Counted from the first letter of the stretch, positions 50,541 through 58,876 are shown. The stretch: DNA of 64,000 bases from Curtobacterium sp. MCJR17_020 (GCF_003234365.2 NZ_CP126260.1:1178001-1242000), one strand, 5' to 3'. The notes: generated by a model not told the origin, from the sequence alone. Numbers and translations are program-made.

Positions 50541-50640
50541 GGCGGGGGCGCGCCGGGCCTCCCGTCCGCACCGTGCGCGGTTGCAGAAACCGTGCGAGCC
50601 AGCATGCCCCGCACCGATTCCAGAACCTCGCACAATGCGT
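50541..50640. repeat. Intergenic region with degenerate copies of both repeat families
   Basis: GGGCCTCCCGTCC (50559-50571) resembles family 2 hairpin arms. Words such as CCGTGCGAG and GAACCTCGCAC (about 50600-50637) belong to family 1. No full hairpin is intact. It separates converging genes. Confidence 0.5.
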
Positions 50641-50663
50641 GCCGGACGCACGCGCGCGGCGCG

Positions 50664-50936
50664 TCAGTGGGCGCGCTTGTCGCGCTGCGCCACGCGCAGG
50701 CCGCTGTGGATCAGCCGCAGCACGAGCTCCCGGCCGGACACCGCAGAGGCCCCCGCGGCGACCAGTTCGTCGTACTTCGCGAGCGGCACGTCGTAGTGGT
50801 CGTGGTCGAACGCACGACGCGGCACACCGGCGCGTGCAGCGAACGCGTGGAGTTCCGCGTAGGATTCATCACTGACGAGGTGCGACCACAGAGTGTCGTG
50901 AGCGGGCCACGTCGGTGGGTCGATCAACACGGTCAC
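50664..50936 (-). CDS. DUF4031 domain protein
   Basis: Small cytoplasmic protein of 90 residues made of one DUF4031 domain: V-T-V-L-I-D-P-P-T-W-P-A-H-D-T-L-W-S-H-L at the start, then R-A-F-D-H-D-H-Y-D-V-P and a basic end. The family is widespread in Actinobacteria and of unknown function. GTG 50936 is chosen over the longer frame because TACGAT (minus, 50948-50943) ends six bases before it, a leaderless layout, and family members start with this V-T-V-L-I-D-P. Confidence 0.88.
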   Translation of the reverse strand: MTVLIDPPTWPAHDTLWSHLVSDESYAELHAFAARAGVPRRAFDHDHYDVPLAKYDELVAAGASAVSGRELVLRLIHSGLRVAQRDKRAH

Positions 50937-50942
50937 CGTGCA

Positions 50943-50948
50943 ATCGTA
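50943..50948 (-). promoter_or_regulatory. -10 box of a leaderless promoter for DUF4031
   Basis: Minus-strand TACGAT, six bases, GTG. Confidence 0.55.
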
Positions 50949-50961
50949 CGTGTGTCGCCGT

Positions 50962-50991
50962 TTGACCGGACCCATGGGGATCGAGTATTCT
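50962..50991 (+). promoter_or_regulatory. Promoter of rplU-rpmA
   Basis: TTGACC (50962-50967), 18 bases, TATTCT (50986-50991). The palindrome GGATCGAG-TATT-CTCGATCC overlaps the -10. The leader of about 115 bases could hold an L21 control element, but I cannot fold one with confidence. Confidence 0.7.
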
Positions 50992-51115
50992 CGATCCCTG
51001 GTGTCAGCGGGCCGTTCTGCCTGCGTCGCCGATCGGGCCCGGCCCTCCGGGAGCCGCTCGTGCAGAAGTGGGCACCCGAGACTTCCCTCAAGCAGAGTTA
51101 CGTAAGGATTTCCAC

Positions 51116-51424
51116 GTGGTTTACGCAGTAGTGCGCGCCGGCGGCCGTCAGGAAAAGGTCGAGGTCGGCACCATCCTGACCGTCGACCGTGTCAAGGCGG
51201 ACGACAAGGGCAACATCGACCTCGCCCCCGTGCTCCTCGTGGACGGTGACAAGATCACGTCGGCGGCTTCCGAGCTCGTCAACGTGACCGTCACCGCCGA
51301 GGTGCTCGACGACCTGCGCGGTCCGAAGGTCATAATCCAGAAGTTCAAGAACAAGACCGGGTACAAGAAGCGCCAGGGTTTCCGCGCTGAACTGACCCGC
51401 GTCAAGATCACCAAGATCGCGTAA
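51116..51424 (+). CDS. rplU: 50S ribosomal protein L21
   Basis: Ribosomal protein of 102 residues, normal length. It opens V-V-Y-A-V-V-R-A-G-G-R-Q-E-K-V, has the F-K-N-K-T-G-Y-K-K-R-Q-G signature near the end and closes L-T-R-V-K-I-T-K-I. GTG 51116 is chosen: AAGGA lies seven bases upstream and the 16 extra codons before it are not part of L21. It is co-transcribed with rpmA 12 bp downstream, the usual pair before obgE. Confidence 0.98.
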   Translation: MVYAVVRAGGRQEKVEVGTILTVDRVKADDKGNIDLAPVLLVDGDKITSAASELVNVTVTAEVLDDLRGPKVIIQKFKNKTGYKKRQGFRAELTRVKITKIA

Positions 51425-51436
51425 GGGAGTCAGCTC

Positions 51437-51688
51437 ATGGCACACAAGAAGGGTGCGAGTTCCACTCGCAACGGTCGTGACTCGAACGCTCAGCGCCTCG
51501 GCGTGAAGCGCTTCGGTGGCGAGGTCGTCAACGCCGGCGAGATCATCATCCGCCAGCGTGGCACCCACTTCCACCCGGGCGCCAACGTCGGCCGCGGTGG
51601 CGACGACACGCTGTTCGCCCTCTCGGCCGGTTCGGTCGAGTTCGGCACCAAGGGTGGCCGCAAGGTCATCAACATCGTCAACGCGTAG
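51437..51688 (+). CDS. rpmA: 50S ribosomal protein L27
   Basis: Ribosomal protein of 83 residues whose N-terminus reaches the peptidyl-transferase centre. A-H-K-K-G-A-S-S-T-R-N-G-R-D-S, R-L-G-V-K-R-F-G-G and I-I-R-Q-R-G-T-H-F-H-P-G are the family signature. No cleavable extension precedes A-H-K-K. AAGGGAG precedes ATG 51437. A terminator separates it from obgE. Confidence 0.98.
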   Translation: MAHKKGASSTRNGRDSNAQRLGVKRFGGEVVNAGEIIIRQRGTHFHPGANVGRGGDDTLFALSAGSVEFGTKGGRKVINIVNA

Positions 51689-51709
51689 TCGCGACGATCA
51701 GCTTCAGCG

Positions 51710-51738
51710 GGAGGGGCGGGCCGAGTGCCCGCCCCTCC
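51710..51738 (+). terminator. Terminator of rplU-rpmA
   Basis: GGAGGGGCGGGC pairs with GCCCGCCCCTCC around a five-base loop, followed by TTCGCTTTT. Confidence 0.95.
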
Positions 51739-51753
51739 TTCGCTTTTCCCGCC

Positions 51754-51826
51754 GACGGATCACGTCGGCACAACGCGCTGACGGATCACGTCGGCACAAC
51801 GCGCTGACGGATCTCGTCGGCGCAAC
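51754..51826. repeat. Three tandem 26-bp repeats just before obgE
   Basis: The unit GACGGATCACGTCGGCACAA plus CGCGCT occurs at 51754-51779 and 51780-51805; a third, partial unit with two changes runs 51806-51826. Each unit can form a CGACG/CGTCG-type small hairpin. The array ends 20 bases before the obgE start, so it lies in the obgE promoter or leader. Confidence 0.85.
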
Positions 51827-51846
51827 GACCTTCCAGGAGTGGAACC

Positions 51847-53421
51847 ATGGCGACCTTCGTCGACCGCGTGACCCTGCACCTCAGCGCGGGGAAGGGCGGC
51901 AACGGTTGCGTCTCGGTCCGCCGTGAGAAGTTCAAGCCCCTCGCCGGGCCCGACGGCGGCAACGGCGGTGACGGCGGCGACATCGTGCTCGTGGCCGACC
52001 CGCAGGTCACCACGCTGCTCGGCTACCACCGCTCCCCGCACCGTTCGTCCAAGAACGGTCAGCCGGGCATGGGCGACCACCGCAGCGGCGTCAGCGGCGA
52101 GGTCCAGGAACTCCCGCTCCCGATCGGCACCGTCGTGTACGACGAGGCCGGCGAGGTCATCGCCGACCTGACCGAACCCGGTATGCGTGTCGTCGTGGCC
52201 CCCGGTGGCCAGGGCGGCCTCGGCAACGCGGCGCTCTCCACCACCAAGCGCAAGGCCCCCGGCTTCGCGCTCCTCGGCACCGAGGGCTGGGCGGGCGACA
52301 TCAGTCTCGAGCTGAAGACCATCGCCGACGTCGCCCTCGTCGGGTTCCCGAGCGCCGGCAAGTCCTCGCTCATCGCAGCGATCTCGGCCGCGAAGCCGAA
52401 GATCGCCGACTACCCCTTCACCACGCTCACCCCGAACCTCGGCGTCGTCGAGTCGGGCGAGAGCCGCTTCACGGTCGCCGACGTCCCCGGGCTGATCGAG
52501 GGCGCGTCCGAGGGCAAGGGCCTCGGCCTCGAGTTCCTGCGCCACGTCGAGCGCTGCGAAGCCCTGCTGCACGTCATCGACTGCGCGACGATGGACCCGG
52601 GTCGCGACCCGATCAGCGACCTCGACGTCATCCTCGGCGAGCTCGAGCGCTACCCGGTCCCCGAGGGTCAGGTGCCGCTGCTCGAGCGTCCGCAGCTGAT
52701 CGCGCTCAACAAGATCGACGTGCCGGACGCCGCGGAGCTCGCCGAGTTCGTCACCGCCGAGCTCGAGGGCCGCGGCTACCGCGTGTTCCCGATCTCCACG
52801 GCGTCGCACAAGGGGCTGCGTGAGCTGACGTTCGCGTTGGCCGAGGTCGTCGAGCAGGGTCGTGCCAAGCGCGCGGCCGAGCCCGTCGTCGAGCGCATCG
52901 TCATCCGCCCCCGCGCGGTCAACGACCAGGGCTTCACGGTCCGTGCCGAGGGCGGTGAGGAGCACCGCTTCTTCCGCGTCCGCGGCGCGAAGCCGGAGCG
53001 ATGGATCCAGCAGACCGACTTCACCAACGAAGAGGCGATCGGGTTCCTGGCCGACCGGCTCGCGAAGCTCGGCGTCGAGGACGGCCTGTTCAAGGCCGGC
53101 GCGGTCGCCGGTTCGACCGTCGTGATCGGTGGCGACGGCGGCATGGTCTTCGACTGGGAGCCGACGCTCACGTCCACCGCGGAGCTCATCACGAGCGCGC
53201 GCGGTACCGACGCCCGCATCGGTGCGACCTCGCGTCCGACCCGCAACGAGCGTCGCGAGGAGTACTTCGAGCGGATGGACGCCAAGGCGGCCGCCCGTGC
53301 CGAGCTCGAGCAGGAGCGTGTGTCCGGGCTCTGGGTGAACGACGACGTCGTCACCAGCGACGACCTCGAGACCGGCGACCTCGAGACCGGCGACTTCGAG
53401 ACCAGCGACCAGAAGGACTGA
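51847..53421 (+). CDS. obgE: GTPase ObgE/CgtA
   Basis: Ribosome-associated GTPase of 524 residues. The glycine-rich Obg fold spans about 1-160 (A-G-K-G-G-N-G-C-V-S-V-R-R-E-K-F), G1 VGFPSAGKSS starts at 165, G3 D-V-P-G-L-I-E-G-A is near 218, G4 N-K-I-D follows, and an OCT domain (residues about 340-420) precedes a long C-terminal coil. The tail repeats D-L-E-T-G-D twice and then D-F-E-T. ATG 51847 follows AGGAG by eight bases. proB follows after seven bases. Confidence 0.97.
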   Translation: MATFVDRVTLHLSAGKGGNGCVSVRREKFKPLAGPDGGNGGDGGDIVLVADPQVTTLLGYHRSPHRSSKNGQPGMGDHRSGVSGEVQELPLPIGTVVYDEAGEVIADLTEPGMRVVVAPGGQGGLGNAALSTTKRKAPGFALLGTEGWAGDISLELKTIADVALVGFPSAGKSSLIAAISAAKPKIADYPFTTLTPNLGVVESGESRFTVADVPGLIEGASEGKGLGLEFLRHVERCEALLHVIDCATMDPGRDPISDLDVILGELERYPVPEGQVPLLERPQLIALNKIDVPDAAELAEFVTAELEGRGYRVFPISTASHKGLRELTFALAEVVEQGRAKRAAEPVVERIVIRPRAVNDQGFTVRAEGGEEHRFFRVRGAKPERWIQQTDFTNEEAIGFLADRLAKLGVEDGLFKAGAVAGSTVVIGGDGGMVFDWEPTLTSTAELITSARGTDARIGATSRPTRNERREEYFERMDAKAAARAELEQERVSGLWVNDDVVTSDDLETGDLETGDFETSDQKD

Positions 53422-53428
53422 CCGCGGC

Positions 53429-54247
53429 ATGACCGACACGACCGCCCGCACCGACCTCGGACCCGTCACCCGGCGAGAGGACATCCCGCGTGCGCGGCGG
53501 ATCGTGGTCAAGGTCGGCTCGTCCTCGGTCAGCGGTGACGCCGCCGGCCAGATCGGTCCGCTGGTGGACGCCCTGGCCGGCGCCTACGGCCGTGGCACCG
53601 AGGTCGTGCTCGTGTCGTCCGGTGCGATCGCGACCGGGTTCCCGTTCCTCGGGCTCGAGGGCCGTCCCGACGACCTCGCCACGCAGCAGGCCGCCGCGGC
53701 CACCGGCCAGAACGTCCTGATGTTCCGGTACCAGAAGGAACTCGACCGGCACCGGGTCGTCGCGGCGCAGATCCTGCTGACCGCCGGCGACCTGCAGAAC
53801 CCCACGCACCGGGTGAACGCGCAGCGCGCCATCGACCGGCTGCTCGCCCTGCGGGTGCTGCCGATCGTGAACGAGAACGACACGGTCGCCACGCACGAGA
53901 TCCGCTTCGGCGACAACGACCGGCTCGCCGCCCTGGTGGCGCGGCTGCTCGGTGCCGACGCCCTGGTGCTGCTGTCCGACGTCGAGGCCCTGTACACGAA
54001 GCCGCCGGAGCAGCCCGGCGCCGAGCGCATCGACGCGGTACCGTTCGGCGACGAGCTCGCCGGCGTCACCTTCGGCTCCGTCGGCAAGTCCGGCGTGGGG
54101 ACCGGGGGAGCGGGCACCAAGGTCGCGGCAGCGCGACTCGCGGCCGAGGCGGGCACGTCGGTCCTGGTGACCGCCACGGCCCTCGTCGACCGCGCCCTGT
54201 CGGGCGAGCACGTCGGCACCTGGTTCCACGCCGCGCCGCGTCCCTGA
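53429..54247 (+). CDS. proB: Glutamate 5-kinase, short form without PUA domain
   Basis: First enzyme of proline synthesis, phosphorylating glutamate, 272 residues. The amino-acid-kinase fold is complete: V-V-K-V-G-S-S-S-V near the start, V-V-L-V-S-S-G-A-I-A-T-G, the I-V-N-E-N-D-T-V-A segment, the F-G-D-N-D-R-L-A motif and G-T-G-G-A-G-T-K near the end. The C-terminal PUA domain of the E. coli type (about 100 residues) is missing, which can alter proline feedback. It starts seven bases after obgE, so one transcript. A large repeat region separates it from proA. Confidence 0.96.
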   Translation: MTDTTARTDLGPVTRREDIPRARRIVVKVGSSSVSGDAAGQIGPLVDALAGAYGRGTEVVLVSSGAIATGFPFLGLEGRPDDLATQQAAAATGQNVLMFRYQKELDRHRVVAAQILLTAGDLQNPTHRVNAQRAIDRLLALRVLPIVNENDTVATHEIRFGDNDRLAALVARLLGADALVLLSDVEALYTKPPEQPGAERIDAVPFGDELAGVTFGSVGKSGVGTGGAGTKVAAARLAAEAGTSVLVTATALVDRALSGEHVGTWFHAAPRP

Positions 54248-54269
54248 CACGGGTCGGACCGCGCCCGGA

Positions 54270-54389
54270 GCGGTCACGACTCGCGGTCGGGACGGCGCCG
54301 ACTGGTCAGAGACCGTCGGCGCCGGGGTCGCGGAGCGGCGGTCTGCGACCACTCGCGTGGCGCAGGACGACGTGTGGTGACCGGTCGGC
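54270..54389. repeat. 120-bp direct repeat, left copy
   Basis: Begins GCGGTCACGACTC and ends CGTGTGGTGACCGGTCGGC, the same words that begin and end the 119-bp right copy at 54451-54569. The middle is diverged but related (GGGGTCG...CGGAGCG in both). Confidence 0.7.
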
Positions 54390-54400
54390 GTGGTGAACGC

Positions 54401-54456
54401 GACCGCCTGGAGGCCCGGCGCGTGTCCCGGAGACCGGTGCGGGCCTCCAGGCGGTC
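54401..54456. terminator. 17-bp-stem hairpin between the direct repeats
   Basis: GACCGCCTGGAGGCCCG (54401-54417) pairs perfectly with 54440-54456. The GGAGGCCCG arm belongs to the repeat family 2 type hairpins. Confidence 0.85.
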
Positions 54457-54569
54457 ACGACTCACCGACGGACTGCGTCGAACGGTCGGGACCAGTCGAC
54501 GGGGTCGGCGCGGAGCGACGCGGCGCGACCGCTCGGCGTTGGTGGTACGACGTGTCGTGACCGGTCGGC
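54451..54569. repeat. 119-bp direct repeat, right copy
   Basis: Partner of 54270-54389; its first six bases are shared with the hairpin arm. Confidence 0.7.
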
Positions 54570-54612
54570 CGGCGAGACGCCGTCACGCCCGTCACGGGCC
54601 GACGAGCGGACC

Positions 54613-54618
54613 TAGAAT
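54613..54618 (+). promoter_or_regulatory. -10 box of a leaderless promoter for proA
   Basis: TAGAAT, six bases, ATG 54625; no ribosome-binding site. proA therefore has its own promoter. Confidence 0.65.
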
Positions 54619-54624
54619 CGGTCC

Positions 54625-55890
54625 ATGTCGTCGATCGCGCCCGCCCCGACCCTGACCGACACGCTCGTGGCGGCCCGGACCGCATCGTCGGCCCTGGCGA
54701 CCGCGACGACGGCGGTCAAGGACGCCGCCCTGGTGGCGATCGCCGCCGGGGTCCGTGCCGCCACCGACGAGATCGTCGCCGCGAACCACGGCGACCTGGT
54801 CGCGGGCGAGGAGAGCGGCCTGTCCTCCGGCCTCGTCGACCGCCTCCGACTCGACCCCGCACGCATCGAGGCGCTGGCCACCGCGGTCGAGGACGTCGTC
54901 GGCCTGCAGGACCCGGTGGGGGAGCACCTGCGGGGCTCGCTGCTGCCGAACGGCCTGCAGCTCACCCAGGTGCGGGTGCCGTTCGGTGTCGTCGGCGCCA
55001 TCTACGAGGCACGACCGAACGTCACGGTCGACATCGCCTCGCTCGCGCTGAAGTCCGGCAACGCGGTCGTGCTCCGCGGGGGGTCGGCGGCCCAGCGGAC
55101 GAACGCCGTGCTCGTTGCCCGCATCCAGGACGCCGTCGAGTCGGTCGGCCTGCCGCGCGAGCTCGTGCAGACCATCGACGAGTTCGGCCGTGCCGGAGCC
55201 ACCGAGCTCATGCGCGCCCGCGGCCTGGTCGACGTGCTCATCCCGCGCGGCAGCGCCTCGCTCATCCAGACCGTCGTCACCGAGTCGCAGGTCCCCGTGA
55301 TCGAGACCGGCGCCGGCGTGGTGCACGTGTTCCTCGACGCGTCGGCCCCCGAGCAGCGCGCCGTCGACATCGTCCTGAACAGCAAGGTGCAGCGTCCGAG
55401 CGTCTGCAACGCCCTCGAGACGCTGCTGGTGCACGAACAGGCGGCCGAGCGGCTGCTGCCCGTGCTCGCTGACCGGCTCCGCGCCTCCGGTGTCACGCTG
55501 CGCGGCGACGACGCCACGCGGGCGATCGTGCCGGGCGTGCTGCGCGCCACCGACGAGGACTGGGCGACCGAGTCGATGGACCTCGACCTGTCGATCCGGG
55601 TCGTGCCGGACGTCGACGCCGCGATGGCGCACATCGCGCACTGGTCCACCCACCACACCGAGTCGATCGTCACGAACGACGTCGACACGGCCGAGCGGTT
55701 CCTGGCGACGGTCGACTCCGCGGTCGTGATGGTGAACGCGTCGACGCGCTTCACCGACGGCGGGGAGTTCGGGTTCGGCGCCGAGGTGGGCATCTCGACG
55801 CAGAAGCTGCACGCGCGTGGCCCGATGGGGCTGCCGGAGCTCACGAGCACCAAGTGGATCGTGCGCGGGAACGGCCAGATCCGCGGCTAG
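54625..55890 (+). CDS. proA: Glutamate-5-semialdehyde dehydrogenase (gamma-glutamyl phosphate reductase)
   Basis: Second enzyme of proline synthesis, 421 residues, NADPH-dependent reduction of glutamyl phosphate. Catalytic Cys261 lies in QRPSVCNALETLLVH; V-P-F-G-V-V-G-A-I-Y-E-A-R-P-N-V and the late STRFTDGGEFGFGAEVGIST are family signatures. Its leaderless promoter and the repeat-filled gap show that it is uncoupled from proB. A TAGACT box for the next gene overlaps its stop codon. Confidence 0.97.
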   Translation: MSSIAPAPTLTDTLVAARTASSALATATTAVKDAALVAIAAGVRAATDEIVAANHGDLVAGEESGLSSGLVDRLRLDPARIEALATAVEDVVGLQDPVGEHLRGSLLPNGLQLTQVRVPFGVVGAIYEARPNVTVDIASLALKSGNAVVLRGGSAAQRTNAVLVARIQDAVESVGLPRELVQTIDEFGRAGATELMRARGLVDVLIPRGSASLIQTVVTESQVPVIETGAGVVHVFLDASAPEQRAVDIVLNSKVQRPSVCNALETLLVHEQAAERLLPVLADRLRASGVTLRGDDATRAIVPGVLRATDEDWATESMDLDLSIRVVPDVDAAMAHIAHWSTHHTESIVTNDVDTAERFLATVDSAVVMVNASTRFTDGGEFGFGAEVGISTQKLHARGPMGLPELTSTKWIVRGNGQIRG

Positions 55891-55893
55891 ACT
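55888..55893 (+). promoter_or_regulatory. -10 box within the proA stop region
   Basis: TAGACT, 38 bases before the small membrane protein start. Confidence 0.45.
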
Positions 55894-55931
55894 GAACGGC
55901 GTCTTTCCCCGACCGAACGGAGCACCGAACG

Positions 55932-56132
55932 ATGACCTTCCTCGCAGAAGCTGCTGAGCACGCCTCCGGGGCCCCGGCGTTCGTGTTCCCGCTCGTCGGT
56001 GCGCTGTTCTTCGTCTTCCTGGGCTTCGTCACCTGGAGCTTCCGCGACGTGGCGTACCGCCACTCGCAGAAGTTCGAGGCGACCCGCCACCACGAGACGG
56101 GTGTCGACGAGTTCGGCCACACCAAGATCTGA
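55932..56132 (+). CDS. Small conserved membrane protein between proA and nadD
   Basis: A 66-residue protein: short N-terminus (M-T-F-L-A-E-A-A-E-H), one hydrophobic segment (FVFPLVGALFFVFLGFVTW) and a His/charged tail ending H-H-E-T-G-V-D-E-F-G-H-T-K-I. My recollection, not checked, is that such a protein is usual at this position in Microbacteriaceae. GGAG precedes ATG 55932. nadD starts 10 bp later, so they are co-transcribed. No function known. Confidence 0.8.
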   Translation: MTFLAEAAEHASGAPAFVFPLVGALFFVFLGFVTWSFRDVAYRHSQKFEATRHHETGVDEFGHTKI

Positions 56133-56142
56133 TCTGCACGCG

Positions 56143-56742
56143 ATGCTCGAGAGCACCGGACGACCGCGCATCGGGGTGATGGGCGGCACGTTCGACCCCA
56201 TCCACCACGGTCACCTCGTCGCGGCGTCCGAGGTCGCTCGGGCGTTCGACCTGGACGAGGTCGTGTTCGTCCCCACCGGTCAGCCGTACATGAAGTCCGG
56301 TGTCACGGATGCCGAGCACCGCTACCTGATGACGGTCATCGCGACCGCGTCCAACCCGATGTTCACGGTGAGCCGCGTCGACATCGACCGCCCCGGCCCG
56401 ACGTACACGGTCGACACGCTCCGCGACCTGCACGAACAGCGGCCCGACGCGCAGCTCGTCTTCATCTCGGGCGCAGACGCCGTTCAGCAGATTGTCGACT
56501 GGAAAGACCATGATGGTCTCTGGGACCTCGCGCACTTCGTCGCCGTGACGCGTCCGGGACACGACCTGAGCATCAGCGGACTCCCCGAGCGAGACGTAAG
56601 CTTGCTCGAAGTCCCCGCACTGGCCATCTCGTCGACCGACTGCCGCGACCGGGTGAGACGTGGTTCCCCCGTCTGGTACCTGGTCCCCGACGGGGTCGTC
56701 CAGTACATCTCCAAGCACCACCTGTATCGGAGCGTTGCATGA
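56143..56742 (+). CDS. nadD: Nicotinate-nucleotide adenylyltransferase
   Basis: Cytoplasmic enzyme of 199 residues that makes deamido-NAD from nicotinate mononucleotide and ATP. The nucleotidyltransferase motif GGTFDPIHHGH is at residues 14-24, and the second ATP motif I-S-S-T-D-C-R replaces the textbook I-S-S-T-x-I-R. ATG 56143 is chosen as the only start giving the normal N-terminus. Its last four bases overlap the next gene (ATGA). Confidence 0.97.
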   Translation: MLESTGRPRIGVMGGTFDPIHHGHLVAASEVARAFDLDEVVFVPTGQPYMKSGVTDAEHRYLMTVIATASNPMFTVSRVDIDRPGPTYTVDTLRDLHEQRPDAQLVFISGADAVQQIVDWKDHDGLWDLAHFVAVTRPGHDLSISGLPERDVSLLEVPALAISSTDCRDRVRRGSPVWYLVPDGVVQYISKHHLYRSVA

Positions 56743-58262
56743 GTTCGTCCGACGCGCAGCCGCCCCTGTCGCGGCGCCAGGCGCGCGAGCGGGAGCGTGC
56801 CGCAGCAGCCGGTTCGCAGCCCGCGACGCCGCCGCCGACCGTCGCCGCCCCAGCCGAGTCGACGGACCCCCGTCCTCGGCCCGGTTCGCACGTGGCACCC
56901 GCCCCCGGCGGTCCGACCCAGTCCTCCGCTCCGGCGTCTGCCGCGACAGGCACGTCGGCCCCGACGGGCACGCCAGCCTCGGCGCCCTCCGTGCCGGTGA
57001 CCTCCGTCCCCGCGGCCGGGGTGTCGCCGTTCCCGCCCGCCTCGGCGACCGAGATCGTGCCAGGCAGCGGTGGTCTGACCCGCCGCCAGATCCGCCAGCA
57101 GCGCGCCGCCGAGAACCAGGCGGTCCTGCCGGTCCCGCTGCAGAACCCCACGCCGCAGTCCTCCGACCGCACCGTCGAGGACGTCCTCGGGTCGGTCGAC
57201 ACCATCGAGCCGACCTCGGCGCCGCGCGCCGCGGATGAGCCGTCCGGTTCCGAGACCCCCACGGTGCTCGACGAGGCAGCGGTCGCCCAGGCCACCGAGG
57301 CCGACGGGTCGCCCGACGCCCTCGAGCCGCTCGACGAAGCCGCTGCGCACGCCGAGGAGCCCCGGCGCCACCGGTCGACCTGGTCGCCGCCCGCCGACGA
57401 CGCATCCGACGCACAGCCCGCAGCCGGGTCCACGGACGAGGCTCCCGCAGGGACGTCCAGCGACCTGACGAGCACCGACCAGGCGAGCACGGACTCGACG
57501 CAGACCGACGAGACGGGCACTCATGAGACGGGCGCCGACGAGGCGCAGACCGACGCGGACGCCCCGGTCGACGTCGCCGCGCCCGAGCACCCCTCGGCCA
57601 CGCCGCTCCCGGGGATCCCGGACGGCGCGCCGTCGACCCCGGCGGTGTTCCCACTGTCCCTCGACCCCGAGGACGACGACACCAACGAGGTCCCGATCCC
57701 GGAGCCCGCACGGACCGACCCCCCGAAGGTCCCCGCGTCCTTCCAGCGGCCGGCCGAGCCGAAGCCGATGACGACGGCCTTCGAGCCGCCCGTCGGGCAC
57801 TGGTCGCAGCAGGCGCACGGCTCGAACGACGCCGAGGTGCACGACGACTCGACCGGCACCCGCCGGATCGCGGTGACCGACACCAACGCGATCATCCTGC
57901 CGAACTCGGCCCTCGCCGACCCGACCGGAGCACTGAACGCGACGGGCGAAGTGATCCTCACGGGGTCCATCGACCTGCCCGCGTCGCTGTCCTCGACGGG
58001 GTCACACCGACCGATCGACGGTGCCGAGGTCGACCGCCTGCTCGAGCAGCACGACGAGCAGCCGGAGACCGACGCCAGCCCGGTGCGCGCCAGCCGCGCG
58101 GTGTCCAGCCACACCTCGACCCGCCAGGTCGTCCTCGCCGCCGCGAAGCCGAAGGAGTCGCGCACGCCGCTCATCCTCGGCGTCACGGTCGGCGCCGTCG
58201 GTGTCGCCGCAGCCGCGGTCATCATCGTCGCGCTCGTCACGACCCACACCTTCGGCGGCTGA
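56739..58262 (+). CDS. Disordered Pro/Ala/Thr-rich protein with C-terminal membrane anchor
   Basis: A 507-residue protein between nadD and rsfS, family not recognised. About 460 residues are low-complexity (Pro, Ala, Ser, Thr, Asp) with two similar basic motifs, S-R-R-Q-A-R-E-R-E-R and T-R-R-Q-I-R-Q-Q-R-A-A-E. An ordered-looking part appears at about residues 370-410 (TRRIAVTDTNAIILPNSAL, then T-G-E-V-I-L-T-G-S-I-D-L). A single C-terminal helix (PLILGVTVGAVGVAAAAVII) anchors it. It overlaps nadD by four bases. Possibly an envelope or division scaffold; that is a guess from layout only. Confidence 0.75.
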   Translation: MSSSDAQPPLSRRQARERERAAAAGSQPATPPPTVAAPAESTDPRPRPGSHVAPAPGGPTQSSAPASAATGTSAPTGTPASAPSVPVTSVPAAGVSPFPPASATEIVPGSGGLTRRQIRQQRAAENQAVLPVPLQNPTPQSSDRTVEDVLGSVDTIEPTSAPRAADEPSGSETPTVLDEAAVAQATEADGSPDALEPLDEAAAHAEEPRRHRSTWSPPADDASDAQPAAGSTDEAPAGTSSDLTSTDQASTDSTQTDETGTHETGADEAQTDADAPVDVAAPEHPSATPLPGIPDGAPSTPAVFPLSLDPEDDDTNEVPIPEPARTDPPKVPASFQRPAEPKPMTTAFEPPVGHWSQQAHGSNDAEVHDDSTGTRRIAVTDTNAIILPNSALADPTGALNATGEVILTGSIDLPASLSSTGSHRPIDGAEVDRLLEQHDEQPETDASPVRASRAVSSHTSTRQVVLAAAKPKESRTPLILGVTVGAVGVAAAAVIIVALVTTHTFGG

Positions 58263-58393
58263 CGCCCCGACCCGAACCACCGATCCCGACACCTGCGTCG
58301 GCCGCGGCCTGGCCGTGCGTCGGCGGGGTGTCTTATGATCGTGACCCACCAAGCGATCCGGCTCCCTGCCGGGTCGACGACCGGAAGGAATCC

Positions 58394-58768
58394 GTGACCG
58401 CCTCCACTCGCGCACTGGAACTCGTGCAGGCCGCCGCTCTCGCGGCCGACGCCAAGCAGGCCGAGGACCTCGTCGCGCTCGATGTGACCGGGCCGTTGCA
58501 GCTCACGGACGTGTTCCTGCTCGCAACCGGTCGGAACGAGCGCAACGTGCAGTCCATCGCCGATGCGGTCGAGGAGCGCCTCCTCGAGCTCGGCGCCAAG
58601 ACCCTCCGCCGCGAAGGCCGGAGCGAGGGCCGCTGGGTCCTCATCGACGTCGGCGACATCGTGGTGCACGTCTTCCACGACGAGGACCGTCAGTACTACT
58701 CGCTCGAGCGGCTCTGGGCAGACTGCCCGACGATCCCGCTCGAGCTCCCGGTGGACCACACCGCCTGA
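58394..58768 (+). CDS. rsfS: Ribosomal silencing factor RsfS
   Basis: Protein of 124 residues that binds L14 on the large subunit and prevents subunit joining under starvation. The RsfS domain is complete: D-A-K-Q-A-E-D-L-V-A-L-D-V, D-V-F-L-L-A-T-G-R-N-E-R-N-V-Q-S-I-A-D-A-V-E, W-V-L-I-D-V-G-D-I-V-V-H-V-F and Y-Y-S-L-E-R-L-W-A-D. GTG 58394 follows GGAAGGAA. End of the nadD cluster. Confidence 0.97.
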   Translation: MTASTRALELVQAAALAADAKQAEDLVALDVTGPLQLTDVFLLATGRNERNVQSIADAVEERLLELGAKTLRREGRSEGRWVLIDVGDIVVHVFHDEDRQYYSLERLWADCPTIPLELPVDHTA

Positions 58769-58823
58769 TCAGCGACGCGCCCGGGTGACGGCTTCGATTT
58801 CGTTGCCCGGCGTTCGCATGGTG

Positions 58824-58829
58824 TACGCT
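58824..58829 (+). promoter_or_regulatory. -10 box for tRNA-Ala
   Basis: TACGCT, 47 bases before the tRNA; GTTGCC 16 bases upstream is a weak -35. Confidence 0.45.
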
Positions 58830-58876
58830 TCTATGGTGCCTCCGGGGAACCGGTCGGCACCGAAGCAACACAATCT

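Larger units (their letters stand above)
54248..54624. other. 377-bp non-coding region between proB and proA
   Basis: No gene seen. It contains two diverged 120-bp direct repeats (54270-54389 and 54451-54569) flanking a perfect 17-bp-stem hairpin, and the proA promoter at its right end. Confidence 0.8.
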
